Of a stretch of DNA of 64,000 bases, positions 33,528 to 42,189 are shown one piece after another. The DNA is from Pseudomonas sp. G.S.17 (GTDB lineage: Bacteria > Pseudomonadota > Gammaproteobacteria > Pseudomonadales > Pseudomonadaceae): the NCBI RefSeq assembly GCF_038096165.1, contig NZ_CP151076.1, positions 3,593,501 to 3,657,500 of the forward strand. The letters are read 5' to 3'. Position 1 is the first letter of the stretch; every line of letters begins with the position of its first letter. The position numbers and the translations under genes were made by a program. The notes under the pieces were generated by a model. That model was not told the DNA's origin. It saw only the letters and a list, made by a program, of their open reading frames with translations, and did not search any database.

Positions 33528-34409
33528 ATGGATGAACTGCGCAGCATCGTGATGCGCGCGCAAAACAAGTGGACCGATACCGGGCTGCCGCGCGTGGCGA
33601 TGGTCCGGGCCGAAGCCTGCGCGGATCAGATTTATCAGCCAATGCTGCACCTGGTGCTTCAGGGCACCAAGACGCTGTCGATTGGCGACCAGCTTTCGAG
33701 TTACCCAACCAACAGCTATTTCGTGGTTCCCGTGGATGTTCCCGCCACGGGCCAGATTCACCCGTGCGCGGCGGGCTTGCCCTATCTCGCGATCAGCCTG
33801 ACCCTGAACCCGTGCGTCATTGCCACGTTGCTGGATGACGAGGTGAAAACCCGCGCGCAGCCAGTCTCGAGCTGCTTCGCTGCGGTGCCTGCGCCCGCCG
33901 ACATGATTGATGCGTGGTTGCGCATGATGCGGCTCATGGACCGCCCTAACGAAGCGGCGGTGTTGGCGCCGATGATCGAGCGGGAGATTTTGTTTCGCGT
34001 GTTGCAAGGCCCGTTGGGAGGCATGCTGCGCGATATCGCGCGTCCAGATGGGCGATTGGCGCAGATCCGTCGCGCCACTGAATGGATTCGCGAGCACTAC
34101 ACCGAACCCTTCCGGGTGGAGCCGCTGGCAGCAATGGCCGACATGAGCGTTGCGGCGTTCTATCGGCATTTCAAGGCCATCACCGCCATGACCCCCATTC
34201 AGTACCAAAAACGCCTGCGCCTGCTGCGAGCGCGCTGGCTACTGTTGTTCGATCCGCGCGACGCAGCGTCCATCGCGTTTGCCGTCGGTTATGAAAGCGC
34301 CTCGCAATTCAGCCGGGAATACGCCCGCCTGTTTGGTCTGCCGCCTGCTCGCGACGCCGCGAGATTCAAATCCCCTGAGGTGGCGCATGTACCACCTTTT
34401 CGCGAATAA
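33528..34409 (+). CDS. AraC-family regulator, probably 5'-truncated
   Basis: The 293-residue frame has an AraC N-terminal ligand domain (RVAMVRAEACADQIYQPML) and the double-helix DNA-binding domain (AAMADMSVAAFYRHFKAITAMTPIQYQK). It aligns with the intact paralogue at 36768-37700 from QMDELR/QLTELR onward, but lacks that protein's first ten or so codons. ATG 33528 has no ribosome site, and immediately upstream is the broken end of an SDR gene rather than a promoter. It may be non-functional. Confidence 0.7.
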   Translation: MDELRSIVMRAQNKWTDTGLPRVAMVRAEACADQIYQPMLHLVLQGTKTLSIGDQLSSYPTNSYFVVPVDVPATGQIHPCAAGLPYLAISLTLNPCVIATLLDDEVKTRAQPVSSCFAAVPAPADMIDAWLRMMRLMDRPNEAAVLAPMIEREILFRVLQGPLGGMLRDIARPDGRLAQIRRATEWIREHYTEPFRVEPLAAMADMSVAAFYRHFKAITAMTPIQYQKRLRLLRARWLLLFDPRDAASIAFAVGYESASQFSREYARLFGLPPARDAARFKSPEVAHVPPFRE

Positions 34410-34482
34410 ATTCGCTCCCACAATCTGGAAATCGGCGCGATCCTGTGCAGACTGCGTGGGACCGGATTTATCCGGGAAGGCG
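34397..34482. repeat. REPIN-like pair of inverted REP elements
   Basis: TTCGCGAATAAATTCGCTCCC (34399 on) and, 50 bases later, GTGGGACCGGATTTATCC are inverted copies of the Pseudomonas pattern GTGGGAGCGAATTTATTCGCGAA. It follows the AraC stop directly. Confidence 0.75.
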
Positions 34483-34502
34483 TCGGCTCAGACAACACAT
34501 TG

Positions 34503-35480
34503 CTAAAAATCGCTGATCGTCGTCCCGACGATGGTCTCGGCAAATCCGCCACCGAACAGTCGAGCTGGGGTTTCGAAGCCGGTGCGGCGTTCGCCGGCCA
34601 GAACCCGTCGCGCGGCTTCGACGGCGGCCAGCGGCGTATAGGAATAACCGTTGACGGTTTCGATCACTGATCGCGCAACCCCGCCGTCGGCTGCCGTGAC
34701 CTCAGCCACGGCTCTGGCCCGATGAGCGTCACGCTCCTGGGCAGTCGGCCCATCAGGCAGCTGCGATGGATCCCCTTCAGGAAAAGCATCACCCGCGATA
34801 TGCACGAACATGGCGATGTTGGGGATTCCCGTCGAATGCCAGCCGGTGACCAGATCACCGAACGACAGCGGAAAACACAGCACCGGACCCTCGCCAAAAT
34901 CGAAGTGACGCGGTTGCGCATCCGGAGTTGGAATGATTTCCCCGTCGACCCGTGCCAACAGGCCCGCACCAATGATTTCGCTGACGCTCAGCGCCGAACC
35001 TCGCGACATTGAGCCCGGAACCTGCAGCGCAATGTTCAGCGATTGGGGATCCTGCACCCGCTGTGCGATATGAACCGCCAGGCAGTCAGTCGGCACCACG
35101 TCCCAGCCGACGCCGGGCAGCAGCATGACACCCGCGTTAACCGCTTCTACGCCCAACTGCTCCGCCAGCCGATAGACATTGATCTCAGCCGTAATGTCCA
35201 GATAATCGACGCCCGCCTTCAGGCATGCCCGCATCAGCGGTTCAGCAGTCTGCGCGAATGGTCCGGCGAAATTCAGCAAGACATCGATGCCAAACAGAGA
35301 CTGGTCTGCGTCGGCATCGGCAGCAAACACACGCATGGGCACGTCCAGTTGCTCGGCGAGATCTACCAGTTGTAGTCGATTGCGTCCGGCGATCACGAAA
35401 TCCAGCCCCAAGGCTTTCGCCCGCTCTGCCGCCATGCGCCCGGTATAACCTGTCGCGCCGTAGATCAGTAATGTGCTCAT
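34503..35480 (-). CDS. Saccharopine-dehydrogenase-like / trans-acting enoyl reductase family protein
   Basis: The 325-residue protein begins with a nucleotide-binding fold (LLIYGATGYTGRMAAERAK) and continues like membrane-lacking saccharopine dehydrogenase/enoyl-reductase family members (LLNFAGPFAQTAEPLMRACL; GVDYLDITAE). ATG 35480 overlaps the VOC gene stop by four bases (ATGA), which fixes the start. It is the last gene of an SDR-VOC-reductase operon divergent from an AraC gene. The substrate is unknown. Confidence 0.8.
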   Translation of the reverse strand: MSTLLIYGATGYTGRMAAERAKALGLDFVIAGRNRLQLVDLAEQLDVPMRVFAADADADQSLFGIDVLLNFAGPFAQTAEPLMRACLKAGVDYLDITAEINVYRLAEQLGVEAVNAGVMLLPGVGWDVVPTDCLAVHIAQRVQDPQSLNIALQVPGSMSRGSALSVSEIIGAGLLARVDGEIIPTPDAQPRHFDFGEGPVLCFPLSFGDLVTGWHSTGIPNIAMFVHIAGDAFPEGDPSQLPDGPTAQERDAHRARAVAEVTAADGGVARSVIETVNGYSYTPLAAVEAARRVLAGERRTGFETPARLFGGGFAETIVGTTISDF

Positions 35481-35878
35481 TGCGCGTGCTGCCAATTCTT
35501 GTAGACGAACTCAAGGCTGTAACCGTCAGGATCCAGCACGTTTGCCGCGTAATAGTTCGGGTCGTAATGCAGACGAGCACCCGGAGCGCCATTGTCGACC
35601 GCACCGTTTTCCATGGCCGCAGCGTAGGCGGCATCGACCTCGGCCTTGCTGTTCGCTACGAAACCCACGTGAACCGCTCGCCCTTCCACAATGCCCTCGC
35701 GTAACCAGAAGAACATTCGCCCATCGGCGCCGAAGCCCTTGAGGTCCGGATGTCCCGGCGGGCCGTCCTTGCCGTCGAAATCATGTCGAGCGGTAATCCC
35801 GAGCGGCGTTAGCGCCGCTTCGTAGAAACCCACTGAGCGTTCGATGTCACTGACAGAAATGAAGATGTGATCCAGCAT
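35477..35878 (-). CDS. VOC-family protein (glyoxalase fold)
   Basis: The 133-residue protein shows LDHIFISVSDIERSVGFYEAA and a C-terminal NVLDPDGYSLEFVYK, the metal-site pattern of the VOC fold. ATG 35878 is chosen because similarity begins there, although the frame is open upstream to 36049. It lies 16 bases after the SDR stop and is coupled to the downstream reductase. Confidence 0.82.
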   Translation of the reverse strand: MLDHIFISVSDIERSVGFYEAALTPLGITARHDFDGKDGPPGHPDLKGFGADGRMFFWLREGIVEGRAVHVGFVANSKAEVDAAYAAAMENGAVDNGAPGARLHYDPNYYAANVLDPDGYSLEFVYKNWQHAQ

Positions 35879-35894
35879 GTCATCGCCTCGCGAT

Positions 35895-36638
35895 TCAGAT
35901 GATATAGCCGCCCGCGACTTCAATAGTCTGAGCATTGATCCAGCTGCCTTCTTCGCCAAGCAGCATGGCGATAACGCGCGCCACATCCTGCGGCTCACCG
36001 ACTCGGCCAAGGGCGGTCTGCGATGCCAGCAGCGCTTCGAATTCGTCATTCAGCCCGCCGCCCAATTCGGTGCGGATTGCCCCCGGCGAAACCGCATTGG
36101 CACGGATGCGTCGGTCGCCGAACTCCTTCGCCATGTACCGCGTGAGTACGTCCAGCCCGCCCTTGAACGCTGCATAGGGAGCGACGCCCGCAGTTGCGAC
36201 CCGAGTCGTGGCGCTGGTCAGATTGACGATGCTCGCGCCCTCATTCAGCGACGGCAGCAGGGCTTGAGTCAGGAAAAACGGGCCTTTGAGGTGAACATTG
36301 AACAGGCCGTCGAATTGCGCTTCAGTGACCGATTGCAGCGGATTGAACAGGCCGTAGCCCGCGTTATTGACCAAGCCATCGAGCCTGTCTACGCCCCAGG
36401 TTGTCTGCAACGCCTGCACCACGGCCTGGCGAAAACGCTCGAAGCCGCTGACTTCAGCAACGTCGAGCTTGAGCGCAACGGCCTTGCCGCCCGCCGACTC
36501 AATTCGGCTTACAACGGTTTGCGCAGCCTCTGGATTGCTGTTGTAAGTCAGGATGATGCCCATGCCACGCTGAGCGCAAAGTTCGGCAGTGCTGGCCCCA
36601 ATGCCACGGCTGCCGCCGGTGATAACAATAACGCCCAT
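35895..36638 (-). CDS. SDR-family oxidoreductase
   Basis: The 247-residue classical SDR has the cofactor motif TGGSRGIG, NNAGYG, the catalytic YAAFK, and a C-terminal GEEGSWINAQTIEVAGGY. ATG 36638 follows GGAG by six bases; the upstream GTG 36650 is less likely. It is first in the operon, divergent from the AraC gene at 36768, which probably controls it. It is not the parent of the truncated SDR at 33118, which has different residues. Confidence 0.87.
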   Translation of the reverse strand: MGVIVITGGSRGIGASTAELCAQRGMGIILTYNSNPEAAQTVVSRIESAGGKAVALKLDVAEVSGFERFRQAVVQALQTTWGVDRLDGLVNNAGYGLFNPLQSVTEAQFDGLFNVHLKGPFFLTQALLPSLNEGASIVNLTSATTRVATAGVAPYAAFKGGLDVLTRYMAKEFGDRRIRANAVSPGAIRTELGGGLNDEFEALLASQTALGRVGEPQDVARVIAMLLGEEGSWINAQTIEVAGGYII

Positions 36639-36767
36639 GTGCTGCTCCACTGTCGATGAGATGAGTCACCACGTTACCGATGACCTTCGACGCCAGCGCA
36701 GCCATTTCTACCCGAATCCTGCCTGTTTCTGCTTTTTGCTTGCGCGGTCCATACGCCTGCGTTCAGC

Positions 36768-37700
36768 ATGGCCGTCATGAATACTGCGCTGATCAACCAT
36801 CAACTTACCGAACTGCGCGCCCTGGCTGCCAGGGCCGAGAACCGCCGTACGGAAACACGCATCCCGCGCGTGGCCATGGTTCAAGGCAAGATCCCTGAGC
36901 ACATGTTGGCTGCGGTCTACGACCCGATGATCAACCTGATCCTGCAGGGCAGCAAAGCCATGACGGTTGGCGACCGCACGTTGCGCTATGACCCGGCGAC
37001 GTATTTCGTCATGTCCATCGAGTTGCCCGCAGTGGGCTCGGTGCACCCGGCAGCTTCCGGCGAACCTTACCTGGCGGTCAGCCTGACCCTTGAGCCAACG
37101 GTGCTGGCGACGTTGCTGGCCGATCTGCCAAAGGCCACCGACCGTTACGAAAACGAAGCCGGATTTTCCGTGGCAGCCGTCACGCCGGAGTTGATGGACG
37201 CCTGGCTGCGCATGCTGCGGTTGATGGACCGGCCCGAGGAAATCGCCGCCCTCGCCCCGGTTTACGAGCGCGAGATTCTCTACCGGGTTCTGCAAGGGCC
37301 CCATGGCTGGATGCTGCGGGAAATCGCCGCGCCGGACACAGCCATGGCTCGCGTCAGCCTGGCGATCCAGTGGATACGGCGCAATTTTGCCGAAACGATC
37401 AGAGTGGAGACGCTGGCGCAGCGTGCGGCAATGAGCGTGTCGGCCTTTCACCGGCACTTCAAGGCGGTCACGACGTTGAGCCCTTTGCAGTATCAGAAGC
37501 GGGTTCGCTTGCTCCAGGCGCGGATGCTGATGGTCGCCAGCGCCAGAAGCGTCACCAACGCCGCCTTCGAGGTCGGCTACGAAAGCGCGACCCAGTTCGG
37601 CCGTGATTATGCGCGGATATTCGGCCTGCCCCCGGCACGGGATGCGGCGAGAATTCTGGGCGAGACCAAAGGCTCCGTCAGCTCTCGATCAGACTCTTGA
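36768..37700 (+). CDS. AraC-family regulator (intact paralogue)
   Basis: The 310-residue protein has an AraC N-terminal ligand domain (IPRVAMVQGKIPEHML) and the C-terminal helix pair (LAQRAAMSVSAFHRHFKAVTTLSPLQYQKRV as two segments). It is divergent from the SDR-VOC-reductase operon and probably activates it. It is clearly paralogous to the gene at 33528. ATG 36768 has a weak ribosome site; an in-frame ATG three codons later is possible. Its 3' end overlaps the convergent kinase gene by 23 bases. Confidence 0.85.
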   Translation: MAVMNTALINHQLTELRALAARAENRRTETRIPRVAMVQGKIPEHMLAAVYDPMINLILQGSKAMTVGDRTLRYDPATYFVMSIELPAVGSVHPAASGEPYLAVSLTLEPTVLATLLADLPKATDRYENEAGFSVAAVTPELMDAWLRMLRLMDRPEEIAALAPVYEREILYRVLQGPHGWMLREIAAPDTAMARVSLAIQWIRRNFAETIRVETLAQRAAMSVSAFHRHFKAVTTLSPLQYQKRVRLLQARMLMVASARSVTNAAFEVGYESATQFGRDYARIFGLPPARDAARILGETKGSVSSRSDS

Positions 37701-40194
37701 TCCGCACGGCCAGGCCTTCTACCGAGAAAGGCTTGGTCATTACATGCATGTTGGCATCGAGATCGCCGCTGCCGATGACGGCGTTTTCTGCATAGCCGGT
37801 GATGAACAATATCTTCAGATCCGGACGACTGGCGCGGGAATAATCAGCCATCTGGCGACCGTTCATGCCGCCTGGCAAACCGACGTCGGTGACCAACAGA
37901 TCAATCCGGGCATTGGACTCGAGAATTCGCAGCCCGGACGCGCCATCGGCGGCTTCCAAAGCGGTGTAGCCCAACTCTTCCAGAATTTCTGCCACCAAAT
38001 GACGCACTGTGGGTTCGTCATCGACCACCAACACCGTTTGCCCCTCGGACGCCCGGGGCATTTCCAGGGGTTGCGAAGGGACCTGCTCGACGTGTCGGGT
38101 CGTTTCCTGCGGCAGGTACAGTCGCACGGTAGAGCCTTTCCCGACTTCCGAATAGATTTTCGCCTGCCCGCCGGATTGCCTGATAAAGCCGTAGATCATC
38201 GACAGGCCCAGGCCGGTCCCCATACCCAGCGGCTTGGTGGTGAAAAACGGCTCAAATGCCTTGGCCACTACGGCCGGGCTCATGCCGACGCCGGTATCGA
38301 TAACGCTTAACGACACGTAGTTTCCCGGGGAGAGATCAAAGGCATCGGCGGCGCGAACGTCCAGGGCACAATTGGCGGTTTCCACCACCAGCTTGCCGCC
38401 TGCGGGCATCGCATCACGGGCATTGATACAGAGATTCAACAAGGCATTTTCCAGCTGATTGCCGTCGACGTTGCTGGTCCACAATGCCTCATCGAGGAGC
38501 ATGCGGGTTTCAACCGCCGGACCTACGGTACGAACGATCAGATCCTGCATGCCGGCGACCAGCCGATTGATATCAGTCGGCTTGGGATCAAGTGTCTGTC
38601 GCCGGGAAAACGCCAGAAGCCTGTGAGTCAAGGCGGCCGCCCGCTGGGACGATCCGTGCGCCGAGTTGACATATTTTTCGAGCTCATTGATGCGCCCTTG
38701 CCCTATCCGGGTCTGCATCATCTCCAGGCTGCCGGAAATTCCGGTCAGCAGGTTGTTGAAATCGTGGGCGATGCCGCCGGTCAACTGCCCTACCGCCTCC
38801 ATTTTCTGGGATTGGCGGAGCTGCTCTTCAGAACGCATCAGTTCCTGGGTTCGGTCCTGGACAAGCTGCTCCAGGGAAGCGTTGAGCTGCCGCAGATCGT
38901 TTTCAGCCCTGCGCCGGGCGATGGCGCTGCGGGTGCGGCCCGCTGCATCTGCGGTAAAGCGCATTTCCCCTGCCGTCCAGGCATACGGTTCATTGCGCAT
39001 AGCACACAAAGCAGCCACGGTTTTGCCGTTTTCCACCAATGGCACGCTGAGCAGCGCCCCTATGCCAGCCCGCAACAAGCCCTGCGCATTGCAGGAACCG
39101 GGATCGTTCGCGACATCAGCGATCGACAGTGGCTTGCCCAGTGCCAATTGACTGGAAAACCAGTCCGATTCATTGTCGTTCCAGAGACCATCCAGCGTGG
39201 ATTCCGCAGCGTCGGGCCAGCTCCGACCGCTCAGGACAAGCTGCCCGTCAGGATTGATCGACAAATAACACGCAGCGTCGCATTCAAGGACGCTGCCCAA
39301 GGTCGCAGAAACGCTACATGCCATGTGTTCGGGTTCTGGCATGTCGCGTAACGCGTCACTCAGTTCGAGCAGTGCCTGGCGCCTGGCTAGTGCACGGTGA
39401 GCCTCGGTCACTTCTTGAAAAATAATCGTGAATCTATCGTCTTCCAGTGGATGCACACGGCCCTCAAACCAGCGTCTGATGCCCGCAACCGGATGATTGA
39501 ACGCTGAGGTTTTTTGCTGATTGACCGCCGCTGCGACCTCGTCAATCCAGAAACTCTCAATGTCTGGAAACAACTGCCGGACTGTTCGGCCCCGCACTTC
39601 TGCGCTGGTCACGCCGACAACCTGCGCCTAGGCAGGGTTAACGTCCAGATATCGCCAGTCGCTGACCGTACCATCGGCCTCACGAATGAGCTCACCGAGG
39701 ATGAACCCGTCGTCGAGCCGCTCGAAAATACCCCGCCAGTACTCTTCACTTTGTCGCAGCGCCAATTCCGCATTGCGGCGCGCGGTGATATCCGTGAACA
39801 GCACTGCGACGATCTTCTGCTCAGTACTGATAGCCGTGGCATGCACTTCAAACCACCGACGCAGCGCCTCGCCGTAATGTTCGAAGCGTATTGGCTCGCC
39901 GGTGTCAGCCACTTTGCCGTAGACGTCGAACCAGTGCTGGTCCTGATCGGGCACCATGTCCCGAATCCATCGGCCTTTGGCATCGGCCAGGCCGGAATGC
40001 TGTTCGAAAACGCGATTGGTCTCGATAAACCGGTAATCGCACGGACGCCCATCGTCATCAAATTTCATTTCGATGATGCAAAAGCCGGTTTCGATGGAAT
40101 CCAGCAGTTGTCGGTATTGTCTTCGCGCAACGGCCAGATCGGCCTTTAGCCGTTCGTTTTCGGTTTGAAGAGTATGGGTGTCAGCGTGACTCAT
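37678..40194 (-). pseudogene. Hybrid sensor histidine kinase interrupted by an in-frame amber codon
   Basis: One continuous frame of 839 codons from ATG 40194 (AGGGACG upstream) encodes PAS domains, a GAF domain, HisKA with the phospho-accepting His at about codon 477 ([11 protein letters not shown]), an HATPase with DTGVGM and GTGLGL, and a receiver with its Asp at about codon 770 (LLVTDVGLPG). At codon 189 (39628-39630) the frame reads TAG in the middle of a PAS domain, between YLDVNPA and AQVVGVTSAEVRG. The family usually has an aromatic residue there, so TGG to TAG is the simplest explanation. A restart at GTG 39612 could still give a GAF-kinase-receiver protein. Confidence 0.85.
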
Positions 40195-40266
40195 GTACGT
40201 CCCTGTGGGTGACGGTATTCGGTGCCTAGGCTTGTTTAGCTTGAAGAGCCTGACTTTATCATCCAA

Positions 40267-41199
40267 TCATTCGGCCTGACCCGCAGTTTCTAATGACACT
40301 CCCTGAGCACCATCACGAATGACCTCGATGAACGCTCTCAAGCCTCTCGGTACATGGCGATGGCCCGGATAGTACAAACACAATCCGGTGATGTCTGGAC
40401 ACCAATCCTCCAACACCGTCACCAGTTGTCTGTTCACCAGATAACGGGCGGCGGTCTGCTCCGGCACATAAGCAATGCCCAGCCCGCGAGCGGCTGCGTC
40501 GGCCATGATTTCGGCGTTAGCCAGCGTCAGCGCTCCAGAGACCTCCAGCGTCAACGGCTGGCCGTGCTTTGCAAACTCCCAGCGATAGGGTTTGCCGCTT
40601 GGCAGGCGAATGCAAATACATTGATGACCACGCAGATCGTCAGGGGTTAGCGGCGCCGGATGCTCATGCAGATAAGTCGGCGAGGCCACGGCGAGAGAGC
40701 GCGTATCCGCCCCCAGGCGCACGGCGATCATGTCCTGCGGCACCGATTCCCCCAGACGAATGCCGGCATCGAAACCCTCAGCAACGATATCGACCAGTTT
40801 GCCATCAGTGACCAGATCCACCGCCATCTGCGGAAAGCGTGTCAGGAACGCCGGCAGTATTGCTTCCAGCAGAAAGCGCGCTGCGGGCTCGCTCGCACTG
40901 ATCCGCAACGTGCCACCGGGAAGATCGCGGAACTGGTTGACCTCTTCCACCGCCAGCTCGAACTCGCGGAGCATTGCCGCGAGCCTCGTAACCAAGCGTT
41001 CACCTGCGGCAGTAGGCGCGACGCTGCGCGTGGTGCGATTGAGCAGACGCACGCCGAGGTTGGCTTCCAGCGTGCGCATCATGTGACTCAGGGTCGATGC
41101 CGAAAGCCCAAGTTCATCGGCGGCCTTGCGAAAGCTGCGATGGGAGACGATCAGCGCCAAGGCGCTCAGCTCGACAAGGGACAGGGGCAACTGATTCAT
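40267..41199 (-). CDS. LysR-family transcriptional regulator
   Basis: The 310-residue protein has the N-terminal helix-turn-helix (SFRKAADELGLSASTLSHMM) and a type 2 periplasmic-fold effector domain. The subtype is like the regulators found next to SDR genes (TRSVAPTAAGERLV; GFDAGIRLGESVPQDM). It is divergent from the SDR at 41311 across about 110 bases and likely regulates it. Confidence 0.87.
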   Translation of the reverse strand: MNQLPLSLVELSALALIVSHRSFRKAADELGLSASTLSHMMRTLEANLGVRLLNRTTRSVAPTAAGERLVTRLAAMLREFELAVEEVNQFRDLPGGTLRISASEPAARFLLEAILPAFLTRFPQMAVDLVTDGKLVDIVAEGFDAGIRLGESVPQDMIAVRLGADTRSLAVASPTYLHEHPAPLTPDDLRGHQCICIRLPSGKPYRWEFAKHGQPLTLEVSGALTLANAEIMADAAARGLGIAYVPEQTAARYLVNRQLVTVLEDWCPDITGLCLYYPGHRHVPRGLRAFIEVIRDGAQGVSLETAGQAE

Positions 41200-41310
41200 G
41201 GGTTTATTTCACCAGTCCATCCGGAATTGACCGGATAGTACCAGCAGTCATCGCGCACTAGTGTGGTCTTGCCGATGGGCAACATGCTCAATCACCAGGA
41301 GATTACAGCG

Positions 41311-42138
41311 ATGAATAAAACATGGTTAGTAACCGGAAGTTCTTCAGGAATTGGCCGGGCGCTGGTCGAACAGTTGCTGCAACGCGGTGAACGGGTGGCG
41401 GCCACTTTGCGCAAAACAGAGGCGCTGAGTGACCTGAAAGCACGTTATGGCGAACAGTTGTGGCTGGCGGCGCTGGATGTAAACGACCCACTCGCCATTC
41501 GCGAAGTGATGCGACAAGCGTTCAGCGAATTGGGGCGCATCGATGTAGTGGTCAGCAATGCGGGTTACGCGCTGTTTGGCGCCGCCGAAGAAGTCAGCGA
41601 TGAGCAGATCGGCCAGCAACTGCAGACCAATCTGATCGGTTCGATGCAGGTTATCCGCGCTTGTCTGCCGTATCTGCGAGAGCAAGGTGGCGGCCGGATT
41701 TTACAAGTGTCGTCCGAGGGCGGCCAACTCGCTTACCCCAACTTCAGTATTTATCACGCGAGCAAATGGGCCATCGAAGGTTTTGTGGAATCCGTGGCTC
41801 AAGAGGTTGCGCCGTTCGGTATCGAATTCACCCTGGTGGAACCGGGCCCGACCCGTACCAACTTCGGCGCGGCGCTGGTCAGCCCGCCAGTGATGGACGT
41901 CTACGAGCAAACCCCTGCAGGTGAAGTGCGCCGCGCGATCACCAGTGGCGCATTCCCCCTCAACGGCGACCCGCTGAAGATGGCCAACGCCATGATCGAA
42001 GCTGCCAACGCCCAGCCTGCCCCGAAACGGTTGTTGCTTGGCAGTGATGCCTATGACCGGGTGCACGCGACGTTGACTGAGCGACTGCACCAGCTCGAAC
42101 AGCAGGAGGCACTTGCCCGGAGTACCGAGATTGATTGA
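41311..42138 (+). CDS. SDR-family oxidoreductase
   Basis: The 275-residue protein has TGSSSGIG, SNAGYALFG and the catalytic YHASK. ATG 41311 follows AGGAG by ten bases; the open frame upstream to 41263 has no similarity. It resembles the SDR subgroup often annotated as ketoreductase or oxidoreductase beside a LysR gene. The substrate is unknown. Confidence 0.87.
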   Translation: MNKTWLVTGSSSGIGRALVEQLLQRGERVAATLRKTEALSDLKARYGEQLWLAALDVNDPLAIREVMRQAFSELGRIDVVVSNAGYALFGAAEEVSDEQIGQQLQTNLIGSMQVIRACLPYLREQGGGRILQVSSEGGQLAYPNFSIYHASKWAIEGFVESVAQEVAPFGIEFTLVEPGPTRTNFGAALVSPPVMDVYEQTPAGEVRRAITSGAFPLNGDPLKMANAMIEAANAQPAPKRLLLGSDAYDRVHATLTERLHQLEQQEALARSTEID

Positions 42139-42189
42139 GTAGGCGGTCACTCGCCCCCACGCTTTCGCAGATTTTTCTGCAATGACCTT

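Noticed and set aside
33526..33708. N-terminal extension of the truncated SDR frame
   Set aside because: It lies antisense to the AraC gene and lacks any SDR similarity, so the SDR is called as truncated at about 33525.
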